Shown: piece after piece, positions 42,818 through 53,938 of the stretch
Layout: the number at the start of each line of letters is the position of its first letter
How positions within the stretch are numbered: position 1 is the stretch's first letter
Origin: Odiellus spinosus
Taxonomy: Eukaryota; Arthropoda; Arachnida; Opiliones; Phalangiidae
Assembly: GCA_963920705.1 (NCBI GenBank)
Contig: OY987233.1
Location: 8,710,959-8,774,958 of the forward strand
Length of the DNA: 64,000 nucleotides
Direction: 5' to 3'
Translations under genes and position numbers: made by a program
Notes under the pieces: generated by a model
The model's input: only the letters and a program-made list of their open reading frames with translations
What the model was told of the DNA's origin: nothing
Database searches by the model: none

Positions 42818-43148
42818 TTTCTATATGAAAGGTAGTTGATTTTCTATATTAAGCACTTTTACGAAATAGACCGCGCGAAAGCGACCTTATCACTATAGTT
42901 CCAGAAGGCACGAGACTCAATTATAGGTTATATACAATAGTGAAATCACGCGACCTTAGTGATGACGTAGAATTGCGGGAAATTTTTATTTTAAAATCGC
43001 CATTTAAAATATGTATTTTTACTGCCTCTGTAATTTTGTTCTGTTACATATGTATATATATATTGAATCGTTTTTTAACTATCTTTCCGAAGATGCTATT
43101 CAATTTCCATTTGGAGTTCAAGAAAAATCCGTAACAGCCTCATTTTAA
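42818..43148 (+). mobile_element. Family C MITE copy 11, left-truncated
   Basis: C starts at CTATATGAAAGGTAGTTGAT and carries GACCGCGCGAAAGCGACCTT, GATGACGTAGAATTGCGG and CATTTGGAGTTCAAGAAAAA. It ends CCGTAACAGCCTCATTTTAA. Confidence 0.82.
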
Positions 43149-43735
43149 TAATATATTTTTCTCACCCATGAAGTAGGAATCTTGTAAATTAATTTATTAG
43201 TATTATAAGTTAATTTCCACCACGAATTTGAACTCGTCTTTACAATCCCCTAGATTATATGACCCTTTTCTTTATTATATCCTTCTGACATAGACATAAA
43301 TCGTTACAAAATGCATCAAAAATAGCTTCAAAGAAAAAAAAAATAAAAAATGTTAGTGAAAAAAGAAAAATGTTGATATTTACTATATCGAAGACCGTGA
43401 CAAGTTGCGTTCCTGCCACCCCGCGTGAGAAAATCCGTATTTCTGATGATACCCAACCGCTGTATCAAACCCCATACACAAGGGTGGGTAGGGGAGTTCA
43501 CGACGGTTGACATTTCGATCAACGGAGGTTTTATCCCACACTACCTCCACTATCTCCCTTCCTACGAAAAGAAGAAAAGTGATATTGGGAGAGATGAATA
43601 AGACGTGATACCAGAGAGAGAGAACTCTGCGAGAGAAGAACTGAGACTGTCCTTTTCCACGTTATTTCCGCTCAGTTTCACTCGCTTTTAACTCTGATAT
43701 GTAGTAAAATATTTGCACCCTATTGCGCCCCGAGT
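43149..43735. other. Unassigned; GAGA-rich patch
   Basis: GAGAGAGAGAAC at about 43614 and CTCAGTTTCACTC at about 43671 are regulatory-like words but nothing ties them to a gene. Confidence 0.3.
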
Positions 43736-44228
43736 TAAAGGGCATGTATAAACTTAATTGTACATAAACCTTGTTTAGCTTCGCACCTCAAAAATGTGTA
43801 TTTATAATCGAGAAATCCATACTCCGCTTAAATACTCCGAAATTAAGGTTTAAAGTCAGCGTTTTACCCTACGACTTATTTTATCTTGTTCCATTAAGAA
43901 AAGGGGATACCAGCCAATCAGAATTTTACTTTGGGAAAATCTTATTACGTGTTTTGTTAGATGGCGCCACAGTATCCAACGCGGCTCCGAATAACATACT
44001 TTTGCTCGAATTGATATCGATTATTTTTAAACGAAATGTGGCGCCACCTTTTATTGGCTTGTCGCTTGTATATATATATATATATATATATTGGAATAAA
44101 AATACGAGATTTGATTGGCTTGTATCCCCTTCTCTCCGAGTAGGATTCAAAATGGTGATCTATTCAACTATTTTAGATGCTTTTTTCGTACTAAATAACA
44201 TTTTATGGTCTAAGAAATCTAAAAATTA
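43736..44228 (+). mobile_element. Family I MITE, second + copy
   Basis: TTAAAGGGCATG is a mutated start. The rest follows I: ATACTCCGCTTAAATACTCC, GGGGATACCAGCCAATCAGA, TTACTTTGGGAAAATCTTAT, TTAGATGGCGCCACAGTATC and GATTTGATTGGCTTGTATCC. A short (AT)10 lies at 44071-44091. The 178-codon frame at 43771-44307 crosses from this element into the next one, so it is not a gene. Confidence 0.8.
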
Positions 44229-44647
44229 TAAAGCGATCTTTTTATCGATTATTTATCGATTAAATAGGCTTAATCCACTAATAAAAAGTTTACAAAACGA
44301 ATATTAAACTAGAAATCAATTTATAACTTACCGGGAAATAAGGTTAGCGGGGTTCATGGAGATCTTGAATTGCCTCCGTGTAATATCTAGCGACCAATAA
44401 GCAAAGGCCCGTCGTTCACGCGAGATTTCCATGAGACTTACAATCGCGTTCGATTGGTCGTTAAACCTTATACGCGAGGAAAACAGGATCTCCATGAATC
44501 CCGCTAAGCCTACTTTCCGGGTAAGTTTTAAATTTATTTCTAGTCTAATATTTGTTGGCAATTTTTTTCACTAGTGGATTAAGCCTATTTAAACAGTTAA
44601 AGAATCGATAAAAAATCACTTGTTGTTAGGTTGCATTCTCCCTTTAA
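44229..44647. mobile_element. Family D palindromic MITE
   Basis: It follows the I copy directly. TTTTTATCGATTATTTATCG, AATAGGCTTAATCCAC, GTTCATGGAGATCTTGAATT facing AGGATCTCCATGAATCC, AGCGACCAATAAGC facing CGATTGGTCGTTAA, and right end TTGCATTCTCCCTTTAA. The left TTAA end is missing. Confidence 0.87.
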
Positions 44648-45372
44648 TATCCCTTAATATTACTTGATTCTTGACGCTCTAAATAATAATTCGACACTGT
44701 TCCTTTATGGGGTTGTTCCGCGAGGGAACTTGGAAAAACGCGTGTCAAGTAAAAACTGTAATCGATTATGGGTTGCAGTTGGAGGATAGAACACTGAACC
44801 GCTCTCACTATCGCCCGAAACTAGAGTATAAGTTCCCTGGCTCCGGAAATTTCGTGGTTTTACTTAATTTCCCTCGGTACCAATTTAGATCCCGCTCACT
44901 ACAAAACGAGCGGCTCAACTCGCTACATGTCCACCCCCGCACTATCTCTACCGGCGGTCTTCATGATTAATATAACGATATTCTAAAGAATAAGTCTCTC
45001 CAAAATTTTCCTATCGGCTCTTTTAGTTGTTCTATCTGTCAGCCAACTGTGAAACGCTTTATCAAATTAATAGTCGCTTAAAGAGTGATTTAGAACTATT
45101 GTCAAGGAAAAAAAATTAAGTTATCCGTTTGAGTATCGGTAAACCAATAGTTATCTGCTCAAAAAAGTAGAACCTGTTTAGACAGATAACTTAGATATAA
45201 GAAATTAAGAATCAGTTAAAATAGATTGAATAGACAAATGGTAGTGTAAGCAGTTTTTATCTGCTATAACCTATTTGCGCAATATCTGATACGCGAAACA
45301 ACTTTGTTGTATAAAGATAATAGCTTGGAGCACTGAAAAACATTGCAAATCGAAATCTCCAAAAGTTAATGT
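44648..45372. other. Unassigned; GC-richer open segment
   Basis: An 87-codon + frame (44707-44970) lies in GC-richer non-repeat DNA. Its product has no domain I recognise and no good donor or acceptor pair. The rest is AT-rich. Confidence 0.3.
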
Positions 45373-45557
45373 GTTAAATATGGCGCGCCTGCGCCTCTCG
45401 ATCTTTCTCTGGTATATATAGTGGTTTGTATCAATCCCGTTGCTATGGGAAACGCGTTGAGCCTAGGAGGTACAAGATAGCTACCATCGAGTTTGTCTCT
45501 CTACGTCATAGCTTAGCCAATCAGAATGGGAACTAGGAAAGCGCCACCTCTTAACAA
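45373..45557 (-). mobile_element. Family E fragment, cut by A1
   Basis: TGGCGCGCCTGCGCCTCTCG, CCGTTGCTATGGGAAACGCG and GTTTGTCTCTCTACGTCATA are reverse E sequence. It ends at CGCCACCTCTTAACAA, where A1 inserted. E sequence does not resume beyond A1. Confidence 0.78.
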
Positions 45558-46084
45558 TAGAGCTCGGAATTCGTATAATTTTAATTAATTGAATAAAAGC
45601 TACTAAATTTTGATGTATATTATCTGTTTGATTAAATATAGACAATTTTTATTTCAAGATAAAGTAAAAAACATAATTCATATCCGTTTTTAACCAAGAA
45701 TGGCCTTATCTTTTAAAATTATCCGCGTTATACATTCGGATAAAAAAATTCAATTTATTTTTGTGAAAAATAATGAACAAATAAACGATTTAAAATCGTT
45801 ATTTTATTTATATTCTTCGAATTAAAAGTCAATTTAAAACATTTTTCTTACATTTTAGACTAATTCTGGAAACGCGAATTTTCTTATCCATCGTTATACA
45901 TTTGAAAACGAATAATTTGTTCGTAGATAAAGCGCCAAACGCGTTATCTTCGGGTAAACCTTATACATTTAACAATTATACGAAAATAGAAATTTCATTT
46001 TTTTTAGTTACAATTTATACGAAAATAAAATATCTGAAAATATACGAATAACGGAAGATAATGGATATCCGATTCTGAGCTCTA
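45558..46084 (+). mobile_element. Family A1 MITE, full length
   Basis: The copy lies between TA-GAGCTCGGAATTCG and CGATTCTGAGCTC-TA. It carries A1 landmarks AATGGCCTTATCTTTTAAAA, ATCCGCGTTATACATTCGG and CGTTATCTTCGGGTAAACC. Confidence 0.92.
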
Positions 46085-46627
46085 CTTAACAGTTATCCCA
46101 ATTGGTCTATTACTTTTCAGTCGAAATTAAATTTCCTTGAGTCTTTTCCTTTAATATTGGTTGGAAAGAAAAGAAGAAGAAAAAACCCCTAGGCACATCT
46201 TTCTCCGTTAAAACAATTAGGTTTTTACAAAAGAAGTTTCGGGCCAAGGAGGCCGACGGCGGAGCACGAACAATGTAATTCGATAGCGCATAATACGTAA
46301 CTTATCTTTGACAATAATCTTTGGACGTGTTTTATTAATGGTACGGAATTTTTTTTAACTGTCTTCTCGTGTGTAAGAATGATATTATTTTTGAATTTTT
46401 TCACTTTCTCCCTATGATTTATAAGACACAGGGGAGTCGTTCTAGTTATATATACTTTTTTTCCCCTTTTGAAGTTTCGTTTTTAATGGTTTTGCATCGG
46501 GAGATCGTAATATATATACAACGAATGATATATTTTATAGTTTTCCCAACTTCAATATAAATATTTTAAAGGGAAAATATGAATGATTTAGAATCAACAT
46601 TCCCAAAATTAGGTTCACACCTTTTTA
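46085..46627. other. Unassigned; isolated TTAA terminus at 46567
   Basis: TTTTAAAGGGAAAATATGAA at 46566 resembles the shared TTAA-AGGGA element terminus, but no body of a known family follows before the next C copy. Confidence 0.35.
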
Positions 46628-46948
46628 AAGTCACGGATTTTTCATGAACTCCAAATGGAAATTGAGTAGCATTTTCGGAAATATCGTTAAAAAATGATTC
46701 AAAATATATATACATATGTCATGGAATAAAATTACCGCGACAGTAAAAATACATATTTTATAATCGTCATTTTCAAAATTTATAAAATAAAAATTCCCCG
46801 CAATCTACGTCATCACTATGGTCGCGTGATTTCGCTATTGTATAGAGCCTATAGTTAATACTAGTCACGTTCTGGCACCAGTGATAAGGTCACTTTCGCG
46901 CGGTCTTTTTCGTAAAAGTACTTAATCCAGAAAGTCAACTATCAATCG
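46628..46948 (-). mobile_element. Family C MITE copy 12, truncated
   Basis: Reverse copy: AAAGTCACGGATTTTTCATG, CTCCAAATGGAAATTGAGTA, AAAATTACCGCGACAGTAAA, CACTATGGTCGCGTGATTTC and CGTAAAAGTACTTAATCCAG. It stops after AAAGTCAACTATC. Confidence 0.82.
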
Positions 46949-47004
46949 TATCAAAATTAAATAAATAAACAAAGTGTCAAATATCGGGAAAACTTTCTTC
47001 CAAT

Positions 47005-47332
47005 TGACGGATTCGAACTTTTCATACTCATTAACCAACTGATCCAGGGGCTACGACCATTGGGGTACAAATATAATGATGAATTATCACGATAGATGGC
47101 GCGCCTGCTCCTCACTCTATCTCTCGTTCTCGTACCTATCAATGTATTACACTCATTGCTATCGGAAGCGCGTCGAGTCTCCAAGCGCGAGGGGAGGGGT
47201 TACCGACTAGTTTGTTTCTCTCGTCATAGCTTAGCAATCAGAATAGTTTCGGAATGAAAACTACGATAGCGACATCTCTTAAAAGATCTTAAAAAGTGTA
47301 CCTCTGTAAGTTCATCTTCAATTTCGAAATCG
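47005..47332 (-). mobile_element. Family E MITE
   Basis: TGACGGATTCGAACTTTTC at the left and TTCATCTTCAATTTCGAAAT at the right are the termini. Reverse E landmarks include GGCTACGACCATTGGGGTAC, GATAGATGGCGCGCCTGCTC and GTTACCGACTAGTTTGTTTC. The minus frame of 75 codons (46957-47184) is a shadow. Confidence 0.8.
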
Positions 47333-47698
47333 TGACTAAAGTAGAAAAACTCTGCAACCCAATTAACTTTCTGGACCAGAATGCGAGATATTTTGTAACC
47401 GTATCTCTTTCATATACCTTTAAAACTAAAATTTTCTTGTTATTCGGAAAGTTTCGAAGTTTTGTGAAAATTTTATCGCATCCCAAAACTTCTATATTAC
47501 TTGCAACTTTAGAAGGTATTTAAATTTCGATTAGAAAACTGATATTCCTATGAAATATTTGATCAATTCTAAGGTTCAAAATGTTTATTATACATTTTTA
47601 GATAAATCGTTTGGTATATTTTCGAATTCAAAATGTTTTTAATGGAATTCAAAGCAGTATGTAATTTTTGAACAAACCATCAATACATTTATAGAAGT
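47333..47698. other. Unassigned non-coding stretch
   Basis: Mirror frames of about 65-75 codons on both strands (47289-47523) have no recognised features. Confidence 0.35.
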
Positions 47699-48203
47699 TA
47701 AAGTGACAGTGTTAGCATTTTTTCGAAGTTATATTCACAAGAGTTATAGTTTTTATATACTTTCAAATGCTCAAATTAAAAATTTTATACCTCTAGATTA
47801 ACGTGTTTTTAAGAAACTTCAAAATGAAAATGTCAAAAATATATTGGTTATTTTTTCCCGATATAAGACGTAGTTTATTTCTGAAACGAAATTAACGATC
47901 ATTTTCTGGATTAAGTACTTTTACGAAAAAGACCGCGCGAAAGCGACCTTATCACTGGTGCCAGAACGCGACCGTAATCAACTGTAGGCTATAGCGAAAT
48001 CACGCGACCATAGTGATGACGTAGTTTTGCGGGGAATTTTTATTTTAAAAATTTCGAAAACGGCGATTATAAAATATGTATTTTTACCGTCTCGGTAAAT
48101 TTTACAATGGCATATGTATATATATTTGGAATCGTTTTTTAACGATCTTTCTGAAAATGATACTCAATTTTGATTTGAAAAATCAGTAACAGCCTCGCTT
48201 TAA
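47699..48203 (+). mobile_element. Family C MITE copy 13, near full length
   Basis: The copy starts TTAAAGTGACAGTGTTAGC and includes AAAATTTTATACCTCTAG, the internal TTTTTAAGAAACTTC site, TCTGGATTAAGTACTTTTAC, GACCGCGCGAAAGCGACCTT and GATGACGTAGTTTTGCGG. It ends CAGTAACAGCCTCGCTTTAA. Confidence 0.85.
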
Positions 48204-48613
48204 CTACACGTAGACTTAGACGTTCGTGAAAATAATTTATCCCAGCTCTTTTAACAGACTAGCCAAAAACTGTTTTCCGAAATATTTCGCTAAAGCAACA
48301 TATAGTAAGTCGAGAGGGTTCAAGTAAAGCTTATCCGTTTAGCTCTTCTTCAGTAAAATACTTAGCATTGAGGAAAACTAATCGTAAAGCCCTTCGTGTT
48401 CATTGGCGCGAGTATTCTGGCAAATTGGGCGTGCCCTCTTTATATCCTGTTTTTACAGGTAGAACGCGCCAACGGATTGCAAATACCACGTGAAAAAAAA
48501 GGAAATAAACAAGATGTTTAAGACCGTAATGTTGCTTCATCGGACCCAAAGCGTTTTTAAAATTCTTAATGTTTTAACGAACATTTTTGATAGCCTAACT
48601 TATCAGTTATGGG
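48204..48613. other. Unassigned non-coding stretch
   Basis: No gene or family member is recognised. Confidence 0.35.
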
Positions 48614-49178
48614 TAGAGCTCGGAATCGGATAATGAATAACTTCGGATATCCATTGATAACTAGGCTTTTTCAGATATTTTAATCTCGGATAAATTGTTT
48701 GTTAAATATAAAACCACGCATTATATAAACAGACGCGTATCAAATGGATACGAATTATCCGGAGATAAAATTATAAGCTCGATTAATAAACAAATTAGGC
48801 GTTTATTCGAACGGATAACGCGAAGAGAAAAATATGACGTTTCTCGAAATCCGTGTAGAATGAAATACAATAATTAAATTTTAATCTAAATTGAAAGGAA
48901 CAGCGACTAAATTACTACATTCTAGCTTCGAGATCTCAATTCGGGTTAAAATCCGCGAAGAAACTCGAGTTTCAAATGTTTCTTATCGGCGAATGAATAA
49001 CTCGTCTAACGTATCAATTTTCTATAACAATGAGTACGAATAAAAACTTCGCCTTACATTCGGATACGTAATTAATTCGAATGAGAAATGGATATGTTTT
49101 CGCGAACGGATTAATATCTGATTGACATTCACGATGGTCTTATTCAATTAACAGAAGTTATACGAATTCCGAGCTCTA
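48614..49178 (-). mobile_element. Family A2 MITE, full length
   Basis: The copy lies between TA-GAGCTCGGAATCGG and GAATTCCGAGCTC-TA. It has reverse A2 interior: AACTAGGCTTTTTCAGATAT, ATATAAACAGACGCGTATCA, GGAACAGCGACTAAATTACT and GACATTCACGATGGTCTTAT. Both TIRs are intact, making this the best A2 reference. Confidence 0.93.
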
Positions 49179-49255
49179 CTCATTGGGAAAGCAGATTCTA
49201 TGGGAGCACATTGTTTTAAAAAGTAAAACAAACGTCATTGGTATATGTAAAAACA

Positions 49256-49334
49256 ACCTTGTGGATTAGGCCTATTTAAACGATAAGGAATCGATAAAAA
49301 AATCACTTGTTATTAGGTTGCATTCTCCCTTTAA
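49256..49334 (+). mobile_element. Family D terminal fragment
   Basis: GTGGATTAGGCCTATTTAAA, CGATAAGGAATCGATAAAAA and TTAGGTTGCATTCTCCCTTT end at TTTAA. Only one arm end is present, with no mirrored partner. Confidence 0.8.
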
Positions 49335-49890
49335 TACTACACAAACCAACAAAATAGTATTTTCCCTACGAAAAACTCCTGAAAATCATATTTAGCGCCA
49401 AAAATAAAAATGTTGTGAAAGGTCCCTCGTTTAAGGCAAAGAACCGAGATTGGAATACGAACTAACCACACGATCTAAGGATTATTTATAACGTTTATAC
49501 AATATCCACCCTTTATCTTTTTTCTTTTTTTTTTTTTTTCGTAACACTTAATCGGAATGCATTCTAGCCAAAAAGCAACCTTTTTCATTGGACCCTATTA
49601 TATTTTGGTGCCCCTTTATGGAGTATTACCCGTGGGGGCCTAACTAAGTCCGTCATGTGGAACTATGTATATCTCTTCCATATAAGGCGCATCTAGAGCA
49701 ACGGGCGGACTGTCGACTATAAATTTGGGCCACCATTAACCTAATCGGTCATATACATAAAGCTCTTTTTGATAGTTGTTTTTCGTGTTTCTCTTTTTTC
49801 CTAATATCATAAGTAACGTCTAAAGATAAGTATCACAGTTGAAAGAGAATTCACACTAGAGACTATGAAGCCGTTTTTTTTTTTTAATTT
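49335..49890. other. Unassigned non-coding stretch
   Basis: T-runs lie near 49522-49540 and 49875-49885. No gene is recognised. Confidence 0.35.
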
Positions 49891-49928
49891 TATTTTAAAG
49901 AGAGCCTGAATGAAAAAATCGAAAACAA
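49891..49928 (+). mobile_element. Family I terminal stub
   Basis: TTTTAAAGAGAGCCTGAATG and AAAAAATCGAAAAC match the I terminus (AGGGAGCCTGAAG). The stub is followed at once by an E element. Confidence 0.5.
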
Positions 49929-49932
49929 TATG

Positions 49933-50233
49933 GACGAATTCGAAATTGAAAAGTAACTTGCAGGCGCAGGCCGCCATTGGGGTACACTCTTTACACACCA
50001 ATCTGTTAAGAGATGTCGCCTTCGTAGTTCCCACTCTGATCTTATTTTGATTGGCTAAGCTATGACGAGAAAGACAAATTAGGCGGTAACCCCTCCCCTC
50101 GCGCTTCGAGACTCGACGCGTTTCCCATAGCAACGGGTCTAATACGTGGATAGCTACGAGAGCTGTATTTGTACCCCAAAGGCCGTAGGCCCCGGATCAG
50201 TTAGTTTGTGAGTATGAAAATTTCGAATTCGTC
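49933..50233 (+). mobile_element. Family E MITE, full length
   Basis: The termini GACGAATTCGAAATT and AATTTCGAATTCGTC are exact inverted repeats. The interior has CCGCCATTGGGGTACACTCT, GAGACTCGACGCGTTTCCC, ATAGCAACGGGTCTAATACG and CCCCAAAGGCCGTAGGCCCC. This 301-bp copy is the clearest E reference. Confidence 0.88.
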
Positions 50234-50668
50234 AATACTTCGTAGTAACTCCGCATTATCACTGGTTCATGTCTGTAAATCTGATCAATAGATATACTGA
50301 TTTCCTTAATCTCTAGCATAGTTTAGGAAGTTGGAAGAATATAGGTTTAAGAAGGCTTAAATTCCTCGGGATATCTATTAGTTATATGGATAGTGTTGTT
50401 TCGGGTCAAATATGAAACCAAATGGAACTTTATATTGCAGCTCTAATTTATTATCTCGATGAAGTATTGTCTTCCTAGGAAACTGAGTATGCAGAGCGGG
50501 ATAAGATGAGATTTATTTTTGAAACCTAACCCCGAGAAAGTGACATATATTTCATCAAAATCAGTTCACCCTGGCTTCATTCATGCAATACCTGATTATG
50601 AGATAGTATTGTAGATTGTCTCTTAAAACTTCATAGCTTCATAAATTATATTTTGGAAATTCAAGTTA
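50234..50668. other. Unassigned non-coding stretch
   Basis: No gene or family member is recognised. Confidence 0.35.
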
Positions 50669-50893
50669 TTTAAAGTGAGGCTGTCAGAGATTTTTCATGA
50701 ACTCCAAATTTGAGTAACATTTTCGGAAAGATTGTTAAAAAACGATTCAAAATATATATACATATATCATAAAACAAAATTATGTCGACAGTAAAAATAC
50801 ATATTTTATAATCGCCATGTTCAAAATTTAAAAAATAAAAATTCAACGCTATAATACGTCATCATTATGGTCGCGTGATTTCGCTGTTGTATA
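50669..50893 (-). mobile_element. Family C MITE copy 14, fused to A2
   Basis: The copy starts at TTTAAAGTGAGGCTGTCAG and carries CATGAACTCC, AAAACGATTCAAAATATATA and GTCGCGTGATTTCGCTG. At TTGTATAG it joins A2 sequence (TAGTAATTTAGTCGCTG) with a TAG overlap. Confidence 0.85.
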
Positions 50894-51498
50894 GTAATTT
50901 AGTCGCTGTTACTTTCAATTTAGATTAAAATTTAATTATTAGGCCTATATTTCATTCTAGACGGATTTCGAGAAACGTCATATTTTTATCTACGCGTTAT
51001 CCGTTCGAATAAACGCGTAATTTTGTTTATTAATCGAGCTTAAAATTTTATCTCCTGATAATTCGTATCCATTTGATCAAGAAGGATCAGATAAGGAGAG
51101 GAAAAGTGGGAACGGCGCGGCTCCTACTGCGTCGGCCTAAACTCCCACTCTGGGAGAACGGGGGACAGACGGGGGTAGAGATGCTTCGTGGTAAATTGTT
51201 GTCACGTGGGTAAAACGAATCTTTATGAGACGCGCTAGCTAGCGACCACGTGACAACAGTTTACCTCGAGAATTTCCTATCCCCCCTTTCCACCCAAGTG
51301 GGAGGTTGGCTCTTCTCTAACTCAACGCAGCCCCACTTTTCCTCTCCTTATCTGATCCTTCTTGATTTGATACGCGTCTGTTTATATTATTTGTGGTTTT
51401 ATATTAACAAACAATTTATGCGAGATTAAAATATTTGAAAAAAGCTTAGTTATTAATGGATATCGTAAGTTATTCATTATCCGATTCCGAGCTCTATT
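50893..51498 (+). mobile_element. Family A2 MITE, 5'-truncated, split by element N
   Basis: A2 enters at TAGTAATTTAGTCGCTGTTA and reaches AATTCGTATCCATTTGAT. Element N follows, then A2 resumes at ATTTGATACGCGTCTG and ends ATTATCCGATTCCGAGCTC-TA. Confidence 0.88.
51078..51364. mobile_element. Element N: 287-bp foldback MITE nested in A2, 7-bp target duplication
   Basis: The ends CAAGAAGGATCAGATAAGG and its exact complement form TIRs that extend about 33 bp to AAAAGTGGG. ATTTGAT flanks both sides (51071-51077 and 51365-51371), and intact A2 copies have one ATTTGAT there. Inner arms GTAAATTGTTGTCACGTGG and CCACGTGACAACAGTTTAC also pair. N is GC-richer than its host. It is single-copy here with near-perfect TIRs, so it is probably young. 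Confidence 0.95.
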
Positions 51499-51878
51499 AA
51501 ATACAAAAGTAAATTTTCATTATGATACGCTTGCCCTTTTGAAATTTTGGAACAAGTCTCGAAAGCATTAAAACGCGCTTAATGGAAAGGTATGATACTT
51601 GAAACTTGTACATATATTAACTCTCCGGTCCTCTGTAATTGTGGCGCGGACAAAGACGTCCATCGTTTCCCCTCGGGCGAATCTAGCGAGCGAACCAAAC
51701 GCTAATTGCCTGTCCTTCAACTTGAGATCCCAATGAATAATCCCCTCCAGTGTACTCGTATCATTATATCGAAAACGGGCCTAACGGCTAAAGAATTAGA
51801 CAGCGTATAATATATAGGTGATATCAAAAGACTTAAATAGAAATTTCATATGCCTCTCTAACCAAATTTGTATTTTTT
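51499..51878. other. Unassigned non-coding stretch
   Basis: No gene is recognised. A GC-richer patch lies at 51640-51700. Confidence 0.35.
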
Positions 51879-52320
51879 ATTAAAGGGAGAATGCAACCTA
51901 ACAACAGCTGATTTTTTTATCGATTCCTTATTGTTTAAATAGGGCTAATCCACTAGTGAAAAAATTTACTTACAGATATTAAACTAGAAATAAATTTAAA
52001 ACTTACCCGGAAAATACGCTTAGCGGGATTCATGTAGATCCTGATTTCCTGGCTTATAAGGTCTAGCGACCAATCGAACGCGATTGTAAGTCTCGTGGAG
52101 ATCTCGCGTGAAACGACGGGTCTTCGCTAATTGGTCGCTAGACCTTTCACGGAGGCAATTCAGGATCTCCATGAATCACGCTAAGACAATTTTCCGTGTA
52201 AGTTTTAAATTTATTTCTAGTTTAATATTTGTTTTGTATACTTTTTATTGGTGTATTAGGCCTATTTAAACGATAAGGAATCTATAAATAATCACTTATT
52301 AGGCTTCACTCTCCCTTTAA
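51879..52320. mobile_element. Family D palindromic MITE, full length
   Basis: The copy runs from TTAAAGGGAGAATGCAACCT to TTCACTCTCCCTTTAA. Inner arms: GATTCATGTAGATCCTGATT facing TCAGGATCTCCATGAATCAC, and CTAGCGACCAATCG facing AATTGGTCGCTAGACC. Its right TTAA is also the left TTAA of the following C element. Confidence 0.92.
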
Positions 52321-52868
52321 AGAGAGGATGTCGCTATTTTTTCGAATGCCTATGAATTATATATTTAGTTTTATCATACTATTAAAACGCCATATTCAAA
52401 ATTTTATACCTCTGGGTTGACGCATTCTTAAAAAAACTTGAAAAAGAAAATAACAAAATATATAGGTAATTGTTTTTCTCGATATATGACGTAGTTTATT
52501 TCTGGAGCGTAATTAACCTTAATTTTCACACGAAAGGAAGTTGACTTTCTGGTTTAAGTACTTTTACGCAAAAGACCGCGCGAAACCGACCTTATCACTG
52601 GTGCCATAAGGCTACTAGAATCAACTGTAGGCGCTATACAATAGCGAAATCACGCGACCATAGTGATGACGTAGTCTTGCGGTGAATTTTTATTTTAAAA
52701 ATTTCAAAAATAACGATAATAAACTGTATATTTTTACTGTCAAGGTAATTTTTTTCTATGACAAATGAATATATATTTTGAATAGTTTTTAACGATTTTT
52801 TCGAAAATGCTACTCAATTTCCAATTTCCATTTGGAGTTAATGAAAAATACATGACAGCCCCTCTTTA
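52317..52868 (+). mobile_element. Family C MITE copy 15, full length, abuts D
   Basis: The copy starts TTAAAGAGAGGATGTCG and ends CATGACAGCCCCTCTTTAA. It carries every C landmark in order: TTTATACCTCTGGGTTGACG, ATATATGACGTAGTTTATTT, GACCGCGCGAAACCGACCTT and GATGACGTAGTCTTGCGG. It shares one TTAA with the D element on its left. Confidence 0.9.
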
Positions 52869-53938
52869 ATAGTATGAAAAAAACTAGTGAGATAATCGCT
52901 TTAATACATTAGCTAGAATCCCGTTAACAGCATGACCCAAAATTATGGTCCAAGTTTTTCTTATTTAGGGAAAGGTATATTAAAGTTGGCTGAAGAAACT
53001 ATTTTTATTAGAGTTGCCTTATTGCCTAATGTTATTACAAAATCCGACCTACGAGGCGAAAAGTTCATAAGTTTATTCGTTTAGTTTTATCCCGAAATCT
53101 CCTTATACTTGGTTTAAAGGGTTTGTTGCAGCAATATTTAATTAAGGTACAAAATTATTATCATTTGACTGTAAAATAAATAAATTTAGAACCATGGGTA
53201 ACTTATGAGCACTTTGTAATCAAAGAATTACGCAAATGATAGATTTATGATTTATAAGGTTAAAAATCATAATCCAAAGGCATAAAGATAAGAAACCTTA
53301 TCTGCTATGGATAAATAATAGGCAGATTTACAGAGTGCTACTGACTCTTTATCGCCGTAGGGACTTACAAATGCAAACTTAATTTATTTTAAGAAAGAAA
53401 ACTGAAATGGGTTTAAATCTCTTAAAATTCCGATGCGAAATAAGTTTTGTAAAGACGACGTCTCAAGTTTGGGTTAATGTCTATGAATATTTTGCTTAAA
53501 TTAGGAACTATATTCACACAAGAGACCGTTTTCATTATTAATATTCAAATTAACTTTTCAAGCAAATATTTACTTTTTTTTATGAGAAATTACGTAGTTC
53601 TTAATGTAATTTTTCGTGTTTGAATTGCATTGCCCTATCTATTCAAACTCAAATGTTCAAAGTCTAATGCAAACATTGCATTTTTCACTTGTGTATAGGG
53701 TTGTTTAATCAGAAATAATAATTTAGAAACGTTTGAAAGAAGAATACCGCATATAAAATCACACAAATTCAAACAAGTTGGGAAACCAAAATAATACCTC
53801 CCCGACAACCACGTGATGTTAACTAACCTAAATATTAAAATTTATCGGTAATTTACCAGTTTCCAAAAATTACGGTTTTTTTAGGCATAATCATGTACTT
53901 AATATTTAAAATTAATCAGTTTTATGTATCAATTTGTA
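52869..53938. other. Unassigned AT-rich stretch before the 23-bp array
   Basis: No ORF above 60 codons, repeat family or RNA gene is recognised in about 1.07 kb. Confidence 0.4.

Noticed and set aside
43771..44307. 178-codon open frame, the longest in the window
   Set aside because: It starts in an I element and ends in a D element. The other I and D copies do not keep the frame, and no domain is visible.
46957..47184. tRNA-like A-box and B-box words on the minus strand (ATCAGTTGGTTAATGAG, GTTCGAATCC), suggesting a tRNA or SINE
   Set aside because: They lie at the end of an E element. The spacing is too short for a tRNA, no acceptor stem forms, and the words are not kept in the other E copies.
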